DNA of 28,025 nucleotides from Verrucomicrobiota bacterium. GTDB taxonomy: Bacteria > Verrucomicrobiota > Verrucomicrobiia > Chthoniobacterales > Terrimicrobiaceae. This document shows, piece by piece, positions 1 to 7,138 of this stretch. The translations under genes were made by a program, and so were the position numbers. How positions within the stretch are numbered: position 1 is the first letter of the stretch; each line of letters begins with the position of its first letter. Location: assembly GCA_026398285.1 (NCBI GenBank), contig JAPLTI010000240.1, forward strand, positions 1 to 28,025, in the 5' to 3' direction. Under the pieces are notes generated by a model, which did no database searches, was not told the origin of the DNA, and was given only the letters and a program-made list of their open reading frames with translations.

Positions 1-2
1 CC

Positions 3-914
3 TTCGTGAAAATGGCGGAGACGCTCGCCGAGTCGGAGATCGTTCGGATCAATGTCAGCGGTGCGGAGCAGGAGAAGACTGTCCGCAAGCTCCTGCGCTC
101 CTGTCCGCCGGAGCGCGTCGAGTATTTCCATATTCCCACCGACGAACCTTGGTGCCGCGACCACGGGCCCATTTTCGTGAAACGCGACAAGTCCCCGCAG
201 CTCGCCGTGCTGAATTTTGGATTCAACGCCTGGGGCTTCAAACTCTCGCCCTTCGACGAAGACAACGCCGTGCCACCCGCCGTGGCAAAGGCTCTGGGCC
301 TACCCATTTTCAACTTCGAGCATTTTATCCTCGAGGGCGGCTCGATCGATACCAATGGCCAAGGCACGCTCCTCACCACCGAGAGCTGTCTACTCAATGC
401 CAACCGCAATCCCACGCTCGATCGCACGGCCATCGAGAAAAAACTACGCGACAAACTCGGGGTTAAAAAAATTCTCTGGCTCGGCGATGGCATCGAGGGC
501 GATGACACGGATGGCCATGTCGATGACATCACGCGTTTCATCGGCCCATCCACCGTCATCACCGCTGTGGAGGAGGACGAACACGATCCAAACTTCGAAC
601 CGCTCCAGCGCAATCTCGACCGCCTCCATACCATGCGTCTGGCGGATGGCGAACCGCTCCATGTCTTCACGCTGCCCATGCCCACGCGCATCATGCGGGA
701 CGGCCAGCGCCTGCCTGCGAGCTACGCTAATTTCTACATCGCGAATTCGGTCGTCCTTCTGCCTGTCTTCAACGAGCACAACGACTCATGGGCGGTCTCC
801 GCTCTTCACGAGGCGTTCCCCACTCGCCGCATCGTTCCGATCGACTGCCGCGAACTCATCTGGGGTCTCGGAGCCTTCCACTGCCTCACCCAGCAGCAGC
901 CTCAGACATCCTGA
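3..914 (+). CDS. aguA: Agmatine deiminase (peptidyl-arginine deiminase family), 5' end outside window
   Basis: Agmatine deiminase hydrolyses agmatine to N-carbamoylputrescine and ammonia in the cytoplasm, a step of arginine-to-putrescine conversion. The signature blocks are all visible: a DEPWCRDHGP block, FILEGGSIDTNG, GDDTDGHVDDITRF, and the C-terminal GLGAFHCLTQQQP block, whose Cys is the family nucleophile. The third residue of that block region reads GLG where GGG is usual. The frame is open to the left edge and a GTG sits at position 6, but the first visible residues already match the inside of the domain (the helix after the usual N-terminal MPAEW-type segment). The true start is therefore upstream and roughly 40-60 residues are missing. 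The carbamoylputrescine amidohydrolase partner is not in view. The stop is followed after about 20 bp by the palindromic repeat array. Confidence 0.93.
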   Translation, partial: FVKMAETLAESEIVRINVSGAEQEKTVRKLLRSCPPERVEYFHIPTDEPWCRDHGPIFVKRDKSPQLAVLNFGFNAWGFKLSPFDEDNAVPPAVAKALGLPIFNFEHFILEGGSIDTNGQGTLLTTESCLLNANRNPTLDRTAIEKKLRDKLGVKKILWLGDGIEGDDTDGHVDDITRFIGPSTVITAVEEDEHDPNFEPLQRNLDRLHTMRLADGEPLHVFTLPMPTRIMRDGQRLPASYANFYIANSVVLLPVFNEHNDSWAVSALHEAFPTRRIVPIDCRELIWGLGAFHCLTQQQPQTS

Positions 915-950
915 CCTCCGCCCTGACTTACGAATCGCGCCGCCGCGCGG

Positions 951-1420
951 CTTTGTAGCGGCTGTCTATGACTGCCGAATCGGAGCCCACCCCAGTCGCT
1001 CATAGAGACGCCGCCACAGCAAACGCGCGACAGCGCGCTCGTCTATGCAAGGTAGGGTCGGCGCGCCGTCGCTGACCCATTTGCGCGGCGGAGCCGCCAT
1101 TGTATCTAGAAGAAACGCCGCTTCGCGGCTGAAGAATGGGTCAAGCCGGAGGTCGACCCTCCAACGATTTCGCGCTGCCGCGCGGCTTTGTAGCGGCTGT
1201 CTATGACTGCCGAATCGGTGCCCACCCCAGTCGCTCATAGAGACGCCGCCACAGCAAACGCGCGACAGTGCGCTCGTCCATGCAAGGTAGGGTCGGCGCG
1301 CCGCCGCTGACCCATTTGCGCGGCGGAGCCGCCATTGTATCTAGAAGAAACGCCGCTTTGCGGCTGAAGAATGGGTCAAGCCGGAGGTCGACCCTCCTAC
1401 GACTTCGCGCTACCGCGCGA
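951..1420. repeat. Tandem duplication of a 235-bp palindrome-rich repeat
   Basis: Copy 1 runs about 951-1185 and copy 2 about 1186-1420. The period is exactly 235 bp and I count 9 substitutions, about 96% identity. Each copy carries nested dyads: GGCGGAGCCGCC and GCCGCTTCGCGGC hairpins enclosed by the 9-bp arms TGACCCATT/AATGGGTCA, then an imperfect GGAGGTCGACCCTCC dyad, then the CCGCGCGG palindrome. The array fills most of the space between the convergent agmatine deiminase and glycosyltransferase genes; no other gene is credible there. Its right end overlaps the last codons of the glycosyltransferase. Related segments recur after menH near 27.5 kb, so this is a dispersed family. Confidence 0.92.
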
Positions 1421-2534
1421 CAGCCCTTTTCAGAAGGAACGAGGCGATGGCGCGCGAGGCGGAAGGCTTTTGAATTTGCACTAGGTTTTTCCGCCATGTC
1501 CTCCAGAGAGCGGCTTCGTTGGCCATCGCGCCTTTCACAATATGCAGGATGTCCGCAGGGCTGTTTGATGCGAGGGCACCAATCGCGGTCTGCTGGATGA
1601 GTGCGATGTTGCCCTCCTCCTGGCCAGGAACAATGTGGTTCACGACAAATGGAATCTGCGCTGCGATGGCCTCCTGCACGGTCGCGCCGCCGGCTTTGCC
1701 GATGAAAATATGATGCGACCCCATGAGGTCTGGCATTTTGTCGGTCCAACCGATCAGGTGCCCCCGCTTTGGCAGACCCGCACGCGAAAGGGCTGCATGG
1801 GCATCCTGCCGCCGGCCGGTGATGACTGTGACACTGGCTTTCTGAATCGTGGAAAGATGGTTTAGCGTTTCAAAGGCTCGGTGCAGTGGACCGCCTGGAA
1901 AAAAGAGCAGTCGCCAGTTGCCATCGTGGGGAGGCGGCGCTGGGATGAATTCGTCGAATTGCAGGCCGACAGGAAAACCCAGCACATGGATTTTATCCTC
2001 CGCCACGCCATCATTGCGCAGAACCTCCGCCGTGGGTTCATCCGCCACAATCGCTCCGTCGCATGGGTAGCGATACCATGTCTGGTTGATCATCGTGGAA
2101 TCCGTGATGACCATGTAAAATGGCATGGCCACAGCCGGGTCCACTCGCCGGATTCTTTGCATGATGTAGCCGAAAACCGGGTAGGTGGATGCAATCAGAT
2201 CCGGCTGGAACTCCCGCACCAGCGAATGCACCGCGTTTGTGAGCTGCAGCAAAAGCGGCGCCATTCCCTCGATGACCTTCGGCTGGCTGAGCATCGCAAA
2301 AACCATCTTCCAAAGCCGGGGATAATTATTGATCGCCGCCGCATACCCCTTCTGGATGCAGCGGTTCACCACGGGGTTTGTGCGCGTGTAAGGATCCACG
2401 ACCAGCACCTCCACACTGCTCCCGGCCTCGGCCTGAAGCGCCTGTTGGATATTACGGGCGGCGGTATTGTGACCCTCGCCCATGCTGGCGGTCAGGATCA
2501 AAACACGAACGGGTCTCTTGCTGGATGGAATCAC
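1410..2534 (-). CDS. MGDG-synthase/MurG-like (GT28) glycosyltransferase
   Basis: This 374-residue protein has the two-domain layout of monogalactosyldiacylglycerol synthase and diacylglycerol glucosyltransferase (UgtP) relatives. Members transfer a sugar from a UDP-sugar to diacylglycerol at the cytoplasmic membrane face. The N-terminal domain begins RVLILTASMGEGHNTAARN, the glycine-rich acceptor-side loop of the family. The C-terminal domain carries GKAGGATVQEAIAAQIPFVV followed by PGQEEGN, the nucleotide-sugar binding signature. The start is a GTG with a GGAGG just upstream, one of the few clear ribosome binding sites in the window. The TAG stop lies inside the last partial copy of the 235-bp repeat. 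The exact sugar and acceptor cannot be told from sequence alone. It is transcribed divergently from the small membrane protein at 2664. Confidence 0.85.
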   Translation of the reverse strand: MIPSSKRPVRVLILTASMGEGHNTAARNIQQALQAEAGSSVEVLVVDPYTRTNPVVNRCIQKGYAAAINNYPRLWKMVFAMLSQPKVIEGMAPLLLQLTNAVHSLVREFQPDLIASTYPVFGYIMQRIRRVDPAVAMPFYMVITDSTMINQTWYRYPCDGAIVADEPTAEVLRNDGVAEDKIHVLGFPVGLQFDEFIPAPPPHDGNWRLLFFPGGPLHRAFETLNHLSTIQKASVTVITGRRQDAHAALSRAGLPKRGHLIGWTDKMPDLMGSHHIFIGKAGGATVQEAIAAQIPFVVNHIVPGQEEGNIALIQQTAIGALASNSPADILHIVKGAMANEAALWRTWRKNLVQIQKPSASRAIASFLLKRAVAR

Positions 2535-2592
2535 GCGCCTCCGATCGTCTCAAAAATAACCATGGAATCAAGCAGGCGAAGAGGGCCTTAGA

Positions 2593-2627
2593 CTGAAAAA
2601 AGGCGAAAGTTTTCTTTTGCCTTTCAG
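2593..2627. other. Imperfect AT-rich dyad between divergent genes
   Basis: A left arm of CTGAAA, an AAA bulge and GGCGAAAG pairs with CTTTTGCC and TTTCAG on the right, giving 6 + 8 bp with one mismatch. It lies between two divergent starts, so a terminator role is unlikely. An operator or a leader hairpin is possible. The evidence is the dyad only. Confidence 0.35.
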
Positions 2628-2663
2628 ATAAAAAACGATTCACTGCCTTAACCAGCTTCCCCT

Positions 2664-2921
2664 ATGTCCCTTAAAAGCATTCTGGAAAACCTCTCCATAC
2701 TTCCGCCCAAAGCCATGCTGATGCTTGTTGCCACAGCTGTTTTGTTGGTCGGGGGCTATTTTTTTACTCTGTATGCGATTCACGGTTTCAGCCCAGATTT
2801 TCTAGAGATCAACAAGTGCGTTGAGTCTGGTGGACGCTGGAACTCCAAAACGCGGAGCTGCGAGCAAGCTTACGAGTCGAAAATGTCTTACGATCAGGGC
2901 AGCGCGAACTCCTATCCCTAA
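2664..2921 (+). CDS. Small single-pass membrane protein with a C-terminal Cys pair
   Basis: I do not recognise a named family for this 85-residue protein. About 16 residues in, a hydrophobic stretch (AMLMLVATAVLLVGGYFFTL) forms one membrane segment. It is followed by a short soluble tail with two cysteines in a CVESGGRWN...RSCE arrangement, spaced about 15 residues apart. That pattern recalls small secreted or membrane tails with one disulfide, and suggests the tail faces the periplasm. No Shine-Dalgarno is visible before the ATG. It precedes the DUF1656-HlyD pair on the same strand, with about 70 bp between, so co-transcription is possible but not shown. The composition matches its neighbours. 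Confidence 0.7.
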   Translation: MSLKSILENLSILPPKAMLMLVATAVLLVGGYFFTLYAIHGFSPDFLEINKCVESGGRWNSKTRSCEQAYESKMSYDQGSANSYP

Positions 2922-2989
2922 CCTATCCGCGTCCACCCAAATGCACGGGCTTGCCACTGATGTGCCGTGGTGAAAGGATGGCGGCATCG

Positions 2990-3205
2990 ATGTTGAACCA
3001 GTTCAGTTCCGCTCAATTTCTACTTGGGGACTTCCTCTTGCCGTGGGAGATGCTCATAGGCGCGGCCGGTTTTCTTGCCGCTTGGATGATCCTTGTAGCT
3101 GCTGAGCGACTCGGTTGGACGCGTTATCTCTGGAATGTTCCGCTGCTTTTTATAGCACTCGTCATCCTTCTCGGTTCGGCCTTCGGTCTCTGTCTTGCTC
3201 CATGA
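2990..3205 (+). CDS. DUF1656 (AaeX-like) small membrane protein
   Basis: This is a 71-residue protein from the chosen ATG, with two hydrophobic segments (around EMLIGAAGFLAAWMILVAA and VPLLFIALVILLGSAFGL) separated by a short basic turn. The layout and the FLLPWEMLIG opening match DUF1656/AaeX proteins, which sit beside HlyD-type adaptors of aromatic-acid efflux systems. The frame also holds a TTG at 2951 and ATGs at 2960 and 2978. The ATG at 2990 was chosen because family members begin just before the first membrane segment. Its TGA overlaps the ATG of the next gene (ATGA), indicating translational coupling. The role of DUF1656 itself is unknown, so its function is inferred from context. Confidence 0.78.
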   Translation: MLNQFSSAQFLLGDFLLPWEMLIGAAGFLAAWMILVAAERLGWTRYLWNVPLLFIALVILLGSAFGLCLAP

Positions 3206-4062
3206 AAAAAAGCACCGCCTTCCTTGTAACGGCCACGGTCGTTGTCCTTGCGTTCCTGACCTCCCTCGGGATGTGGAGCCGCTACACCACCAAACCCTGG
3301 ACCCGCGACGGTCAAGTGCGCGCGAACATCGTGGGAATCGCCAGTCGCGTTGCCGGTCCCATCGTGCAAATTCCCATTCGCGACAACCAGCAGGTTAAAA
3401 AAGGCGACCTCCTCTTCGAGATCGATCCTTCCACTTACATCGCCACCGTGAATAACTGCGGTGCCAAGTTGCAACAGGCCCAAGCAGCCCAGATTCAGGC
3501 AAAACAGGAACTCGACCGGCAGACCACTCTCTACCAGACCAAAGTCAACGACCTCCGCGATCTCCAGAATGCCCAAGATTCCTATGCCGCCGCCGAAGCC
3601 AACACGGCCGCAGCCCAAGCGGATCTCCAGACAGCCCAACTCAATCTCAGCTACACAAAAATCTTCGCCCCCGTCGATGGCTACCTCACAAACATGAACA
3701 CCTCGACCGGCACCTATGTCTACGCCGGCGAGCAACTCCTCGCACTCGTCGACGCCAGCTCATTCTGGATAGCCGCCTACTTCATGGAAACCCAACTCCA
3801 CCACCTTCAAGAAGGCGGCAAGGCATCCATCACATTCATCGGTCGAAATAACGAACCCTTCGAAGGCCTTATCGAAAGCATAGCCTGGGGCATTTTCGAC
3901 CCCGACGGCTCCACCGTGGATCTCCTCCCCAAAGTGAGCCAGACCATCGACTGGGTGCGCCTCCCCAACCGTTTCCCCGTCCGCATCAAAGTCACAGGAA
4001 CTCCCCCAATCCCACTCCGCATCGGCCAAACCGTCTCCGTGTCGACATCTCCAGCCAACTGA
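3202..4062 (+). CDS. HlyD/AaeA-family periplasmic adaptor (membrane fusion) protein
   Basis: This 286-residue protein is anchored by an N-terminal membrane segment (AFLVTATVVVLAFLTSLGMW). It then shows the typical AaeA/EmrA pattern: YTTKPWTRDGQVRANIVGIA, a lipoyl half-motif ending VKKGDLLFEIDP, a Gln/Ala-rich coiled-coil hairpin (about residues 90-160), the second lipoyl half with YTKIFAPVDGYL, and a beta-barrel. Such adaptors bridge an inner-membrane pump to the outer membrane. The start at 3202 overlaps the DUF1656 stop. A longer frame running upstream to 3115 is only read-through into the DUF1656 gene. The usual FUSC/AaeB pump gene is on neither side: upstream is the 85-residue protein, downstream an AT-rich repeat element. 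A pump would have to be encoded elsewhere. Confidence 0.9.
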   Translation: MKKSTAFLVTATVVVLAFLTSLGMWSRYTTKPWTRDGQVRANIVGIASRVAGPIVQIPIRDNQQVKKGDLLFEIDPSTYIATVNNCGAKLQQAQAAQIQAKQELDRQTTLYQTKVNDLRDLQNAQDSYAAAEANTAAAQADLQTAQLNLSYTKIFAPVDGYLTNMNTSTGTYVYAGEQLLALVDASSFWIAAYFMETQLHHLQEGGKASITFIGRNNEPFEGLIESIAWGIFDPDGSTVDLLPKVSQTIDWVRLPNRFPVRIKVTGTPPIPLRIGQTVSVSTSPAN

Positions 4063-4189
4063 GAAAGCAGGCCAGGCCGCCTCTCCACTTGGACTGCTGC
4101 CCCTGAAAAACGCGTCTATTTTTGCCTTTTTAAACGGAGGCCAATCTTAGAAATGCATTCCCGCCGTCACAACCGATTTAAGCCACCTT

Positions 4190-4313
4190 AAACTAGGGGT
4201 CAGTGTGCATTTTCTTTCAAAAACTATTTTTTAGATTTAAAAAAATGAATAAATAGTAATTAAAAGATGGTTTTTCTGAAAAAAAGGAGAAAATGAACAC
4301 TGACCCCCAGTTT
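4190..4313. mobile_element. MITE-like element with 26-bp inverted ends and AT-rich core
   Basis: The 26-bp left end (4190-4215, beginning AAACTAGGGGTCAGTG) and right end (4288-4313, ending CACTGACCCCCAGTTT) are inverse copies differing at 2 positions. Between them lie about 72 bp of very AT-rich DNA with no open frame of note. The size, ends and lack of coding potential fit a miniature inverted-repeat element moved in trans, or a large regulatory dyad. No flanking target duplication is obvious. The rest of the gap (4063-4189 and 4314-4389) shows nothing else I can support. Confidence 0.6.
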
Positions 4314-4389
4314 GAGATAGAAGAGCGTTTGTCATTTAAAATCATCAAGCGGGCGCGCTCCAAATAGTCCAGCGGGGATCGGATTTTGG

Positions 4390-4755
4390 CTATACCTCGA
4401 TTGCCTCGCAGACCTCACGCCAGCCGGAAAAATTCCATTCGTTGGGAAATCCGGAGCACTGGATTGGTTTGACTGGCTGGATTCGGCAGTCGCGGCCCTG
4501 GAGGAAAATGCAGGCGCCGTCGGGTTGGTCGGTGAGGGCGAGTCCGTCTCGGCGGGGGCGGAGTCGCGTGAATTCTTGTATGAAGTCGATTTCCGAGAGA
4601 CCGAGGAAGTTGGATATGGCGCTGATGTCTGAGTCCGTGAGTTTCACGAAGCCAGGCCAGCGGCAGCAGTTCGTGCAGCGCTGGCAGGCATAGCGTGGTT
4701 TGGCGGGAGAGCTACTCGCCAAGACGTTTTCCGGGCAGGAGGTAGTTGACGGCAT
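4390..4755 (-). CDS. YkgJ-type cysteine cluster protein
   Basis: About 121 residues from the ATG at 4755. The core CQRCTNCCRWPG matches the CxxCxxxC cluster of the YkgJ/UPF0153 family. It is followed by a short helix-rich part (LTDSDISAISNFLGLSEIDF) and a second Cys region (GACIFLQGRDC, then PIQCSGFPNEW). Members are small proteins thought to bind zinc or an iron-sulfur cluster; no reaction is firmly known. The gene overlaps the 3' end of hldD by 44 bp with the ATG start, or by 11 bp if the TTG at 4722 is used. The TTG has a GGAAAA sequence just upstream, so the start is uncertain. It is clearly coupled to hldD and is the last gene of that minus-strand run. Confidence 0.8.
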   Translation of the reverse strand: MPSTTSCPENVLASSSPAKPRYACQRCTNCCRWPGFVKLTDSDISAISNFLGLSEIDFIQEFTRLRPRRDGLALTDQPDGACIFLQGRDCRIQPVKPIQCSGFPNEWNFSGWREVCEAIEV

Positions 4756-5776
4756 AGTCGCGCACGGCGTCCTCGAGCAAGGTGGTGGGCTTGGTGTAGC
4801 CCGTTGCACGGAGTTTCGAGATGTCCGCGCAGGTGTAGTATTGATATTGGTGACGGATGGTTTCGGGCATGTCGAAAAACTCGATGTTGGGAGTTTTTCC
4901 AAGGGCCGCGAAGAGGGAGTTGGCCAAGTCGACCCAAGTGCGGGCCACTCCGGAGCCAATGTTGTAGAGACCGCCGGCGTCTTCGTTTTCGGCGAGGTGG
5001 AGCGTCATCTCGACGGCGTCCTTCACATAGACGAAGTCGCGCATCTGGCCGCCATCGGGGTATTCCGGCTTGTAGCTTTTGAAGAGCCGAATGCGGCCGG
5101 TTTTCTGAATCTCATCGAAGGCCTTGCAAACGAGGCTGCGCATGTCGCCTTTGTGATATTCATTAGGGCCGAAAACATTGAAATACTTAATCCCGATGAT
5201 GTCGGGCAGGATTTCCTCGCGTGAGGCGTGGAGGTCGAAGAGGTGCTTCGAGTAGCCGTAGAGATTCAGCGGACGAAAGCGCGAGAGATCCTCGGCTTTG
5301 TCATCCATCCCCGCGCTGCCGTCGCCGTAGGTCGCGGCGGAGGAGGCGTAAACAAAGCGCGCTCCGGAGAAGAGCGCCCAACGGCAAAGGGACTTGGTGT
5401 AGGCGTAATTGTTTTTCAGCACGAAATCGGAGTCCGTGACTGTGGTGGCGGAGCAGGCTCCCAAGTGGAAGACCGCCGAGAAGCGTCCGAAATGGTCGGC
5501 ATCCTCCTCGATTCCGCTCAAAAACTCATCCGCCGGCACATAGTCCTCGAATTTCAGCGGGAGAAGATTCCTCCATTTCTCGTCTTCACCGAGGCAGTCT
5601 GTGACAATGATCTGCGTGATGCCGCGTTCGTTGAGGGCATGGACGAGGGCGCTGCCGATGAATCCGCCGGCGCCAGTGACAAGCACCCGGGCTTTCTCGT
5701 GGAGAAGCACATCGGGCGGATTGAGTCTCTTCTCACCGCTGAGGCGGGAACGGAGCGGACGGGGCTGGGTTTTCAT
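4712..5776 (-). CDS. hldD: ADP-L-glycero-D-manno-heptose 6-epimerase
   Basis: This enzyme inverts C6 of ADP-D-glycero-D-manno-heptose to give the L-glycero form used in LPS inner core. It is an extended SDR enzyme: NADP-binding GAGGFIGS at residues 35-42, FHLGACSATT at about 103-112, the catalytic YGYSK (Tyr173, Lys177), and the family-typical FNVFGPNEYHKGDMRS and RDFVYVKD blocks. At 354 residues it is about 25-40 longer than most family members. The excess is an N-terminal tail of about 28 basic and polar residues before the Rossmann strand, and no internal ATG gives a better start. It lies 23 bp after the TPR gene on the same strand and overlaps the YkgJ-type gene. Its presence is good evidence for a heptose-containing LPS. 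Confidence 0.95.
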   Translation of the reverse strand: MKTQPRPLRSRLSGEKRLNPPDVLLHEKARVLVTGAGGFIGSALVHALNERGITQIIVTDCLGEDEKWRNLLPLKFEDYVPADEFLSGIEEDADHFGRFSAVFHLGACSATTVTDSDFVLKNNYAYTKSLCRWALFSGARFVYASSAATYGDGSAGMDDKAEDLSRFRPLNLYGYSKHLFDLHASREEILPDIIGIKYFNVFGPNEYHKGDMRSLVCKAFDEIQKTGRIRLFKSYKPEYPDGGQMRDFVYVKDAVEMTLHLAENEDAGGLYNIGSGVARTWVDLANSLFAALGKTPNIEFFDMPETIRHQYQYYTCADISKLRATGYTKPTTLLEDAVRDYAVNYLLPGKRLGE

Positions 5777-5799
5777 AGTGTCGGTGGTGTTTTGGGGAA

Positions 5800-6477
5800 T
5801 CAGTGCAGTTTGATGCCCGCCGCATCGAGTGTTTCATCGAAGAGAGCGGTCTTCGGGCCGAAGATATATTTCGCGCCGGCGACATATTCGCGGGCCTTTT
5901 TTTTGTTGCCCGCATGGTTCTCATAGGCGGCCTGGGCATAATACCACGCCGGGGAGTTTCCGGGATACTTGATGGCATTCATCACCTTCTTGGCCCGCTC
6001 GGTTTCATTGAGACCCAGATCGCAAAGCACGACTTTGAACTGCAGCAGTTCGTTCCCGGTATCCGTGCCTCTCATGGACTGAAAATGCTCGCGGGCCTCG
6101 GTGTATTTTTTTTCGAGGAAAAGAATTTCTCCGATGTTGTAGAGCGCCGGAAAATAACCGGGGGATTTTTTCACGGCCTTCCGAAAGTAGGTTTCTGCCG
6201 CGAGAAAATCTTTTTTTCGGGTATAGACCGAACCAATCAGGTTCAGAACAAGCGGATCGTCGGGAAGCTTCTTCTGCAAGGCCTCCAGCTTGGCGAGGGC
6301 TTCATCATTTTTCTTCTCACCAAAATCAGCCAGCACGGACTCAATGGCCGCTTGGGTCGACTCCTCGGGCAGTGGCGCGGAGACCTGTCCCCATGCGGTC
6401 GCAAGAACCATTGGAAGTAGTAAAAGGATGAACGGATGCATGCGTGCGGATGCGGGAACTTTGAAGCGCTTCGCCAT
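5800..6477 (-). CDS. Secreted/periplasmic TPR-repeat protein
   Basis: This 225-residue protein from the ATG at 6477 has a basic N-region (MAKRFKVPASAR) followed by a hydrophobic stretch (MHPFILLLLPMVLATAWG), read as a signal peptide. An alternative ATG at 6441 would begin right at the hydrophobic part. The mature part holds about four tetratricopeptide-like helical pairs, for example LVLNLIGSVYTRKKDFLAAE and YFPALYNIGEILFLEKKYTE. TPR proteins of this kind mediate protein-protein contacts; no specific partner can be named. The gene is followed after 23 bp by hldD, so the two probably share a transcript. A 16-bp tandem duplication lies directly upstream of the start. Confidence 0.82.
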   Translation of the reverse strand: MAKRFKVPASARMHPFILLLLPMVLATAWGQVSAPLPEESTQAAIESVLADFGEKKNDEALAKLEALQKKLPDDPLVLNLIGSVYTRKKDFLAAETYFRKAVKKSPGYFPALYNIGEILFLEKKYTEAREHFQSMRGTDTGNELLQFKVVLCDLGLNETERAKKVMNAIKYPGNSPAWYYAQAAYENHAGNKKKAREYVAGAKYIFGPKTALFDETLDAAGIKLH

Positions 6478-6485
6478 AGCGGGCA

Positions 6486-6517
6486 ATCTCAAATCCTTTT
6501 GATCTCAAATCCTTTTG
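6486..6517. repeat. 16-bp tandem duplication upstream of the TPR gene
   Basis: The unit ATCTCAAATCCTTTTG occurs twice without a gap (6486-6501, 6502-6517). On the minus strand each unit reads CAAAAGGATTTGAGAT and so offers an AGGA core upstream of the TPR gene. It lies in the short space between the divergent TPR and CYTH genes. Confidence 0.85.
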
Positions 6518-6571
6518 AATCCGGTCGGCAAAGCATTCGCCATCCCCGGCGAAAATCGCTATTCAAGCGGC

Positions 6572-7060
6572 ATGAACAATCCCGGCGCCGAACCCTTGGA
6601 GATCGAACGAAAATTTCTCATCGTCAGCGATGGTTGGCGTTCATTGGTTGAGGGCTCTCCCAAGCGGCTTTCGCAGGGATACCTCTGCTCGGACTCCCGC
6701 AAGAGCGTGCGTGTGCGCATCGCTGGAGAGCGTGCGACCGTCACCGTGAAAGGCGCCCGCGAGGGCATCACCCGCTTGGAACTCCAATACGACATCCCCG
6801 TGCGCGATGCAGAACTCATGCTGGCCCTGTGCGAGCGTCCTCTCATCGACAAAACCCGCTACATCGTCCGTCACGACGGCATGAAGTGGGAGGTGGATAT
6901 CTTCCATGCTGAAAATGAAGGCCTCATGGTCGCGGAAATCGAACTCGAGCGCGAAGACCAGCCAGTCAACCTGCCGGATTGGGTCGGGCAGGAAGTCTCT
7001 CACGAGGCCCGTTACTACAACTCCTGCCTCGTAAAAAATCCCTACTCGACTTGGAAGTGA
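6572..7060 (+). CDS. CYTH-domain protein (triphosphate tunnel metalloenzyme family)
   Basis: This 162-residue single-domain protein begins with the diagnostic EIERKF (ExExK; residues 10-15), which coordinates the metal-triphosphate in the CYTH tunnel fold. Alternating basic and acidic strands follow: SVRVRI, ATVTVKG, ITRLELQYDI, IDKTRYIV, KWEVDIF and MVAEIELERE. Stand-alone bacterial proteins of this size hydrolyse inorganic triphosphate or similar substrates; an adenylate cyclase (CyaB-type) role is less likely but not excluded. The ATG at 6572 was preferred over the TTG at 6515 because the domain starts just after it and the longer reading runs through the tandem duplication. No Shine-Dalgarno is seen. 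It is divergent from the TPR gene and followed by a terminator-like hairpin. Confidence 0.88.
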   Translation: MNNPGAEPLEIERKFLIVSDGWRSLVEGSPKRLSQGYLCSDSRKSVRVRIAGERATVTVKGAREGITRLELQYDIPVRDAELMLALCERPLIDKTRYIVRHDGMKWEVDIFHAENEGLMVAEIELEREDQPVNLPDWVGQEVSHEARYYNSCLVKNPYSTWK

Positions 7061-7061
7061 G

Positions 7062-7084
7062 CGCGTCTGGACGCGGAGTTTTTA
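7062..7084 (+). terminator. Putative intrinsic terminator after the CYTH gene
   Basis: The inverted repeat CGCGTC/GACGCG with a 2-nt centre starts just after the CYTH stop codon. Three bases and a run of five T residues follow. The stem is short but GC-rich. Confidence 0.5.
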
Positions 7085-7138
7085 GACAGTATTGACAGGA
7101 GTGCGGGAATAACAGGTGGGGTGGCTAAAAACTCGGGC

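Noticed and set aside
951..1420. CRISPR array
   Set aside because: There are only two long copies with no short spacers and no cas genes. It is a tandem duplication of a palindromic repeat.
966..1749. Two minus-strand frames encoding similar peptides in the 235-bp repeat
   Set aside because: The similarity comes from the DNA repeat, whose period is not a multiple of three. One frame also runs into the glycosyltransferase gene, and there is no start signal or domain.
3124..3735. Minus-strand 203-codon frame opposite the HlyD gene
   Set aside because: Gly/Val-rich shadow of the coiled-coil coding region with no family resemblance.
4190..4313. Intrinsic terminator for the HlyD gene
   Set aside because: The arms are 72 bp apart with an AT-rich core and start about 130 bp after the stop. 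The form fits a mobile-element end pair better than a terminator hairpin.
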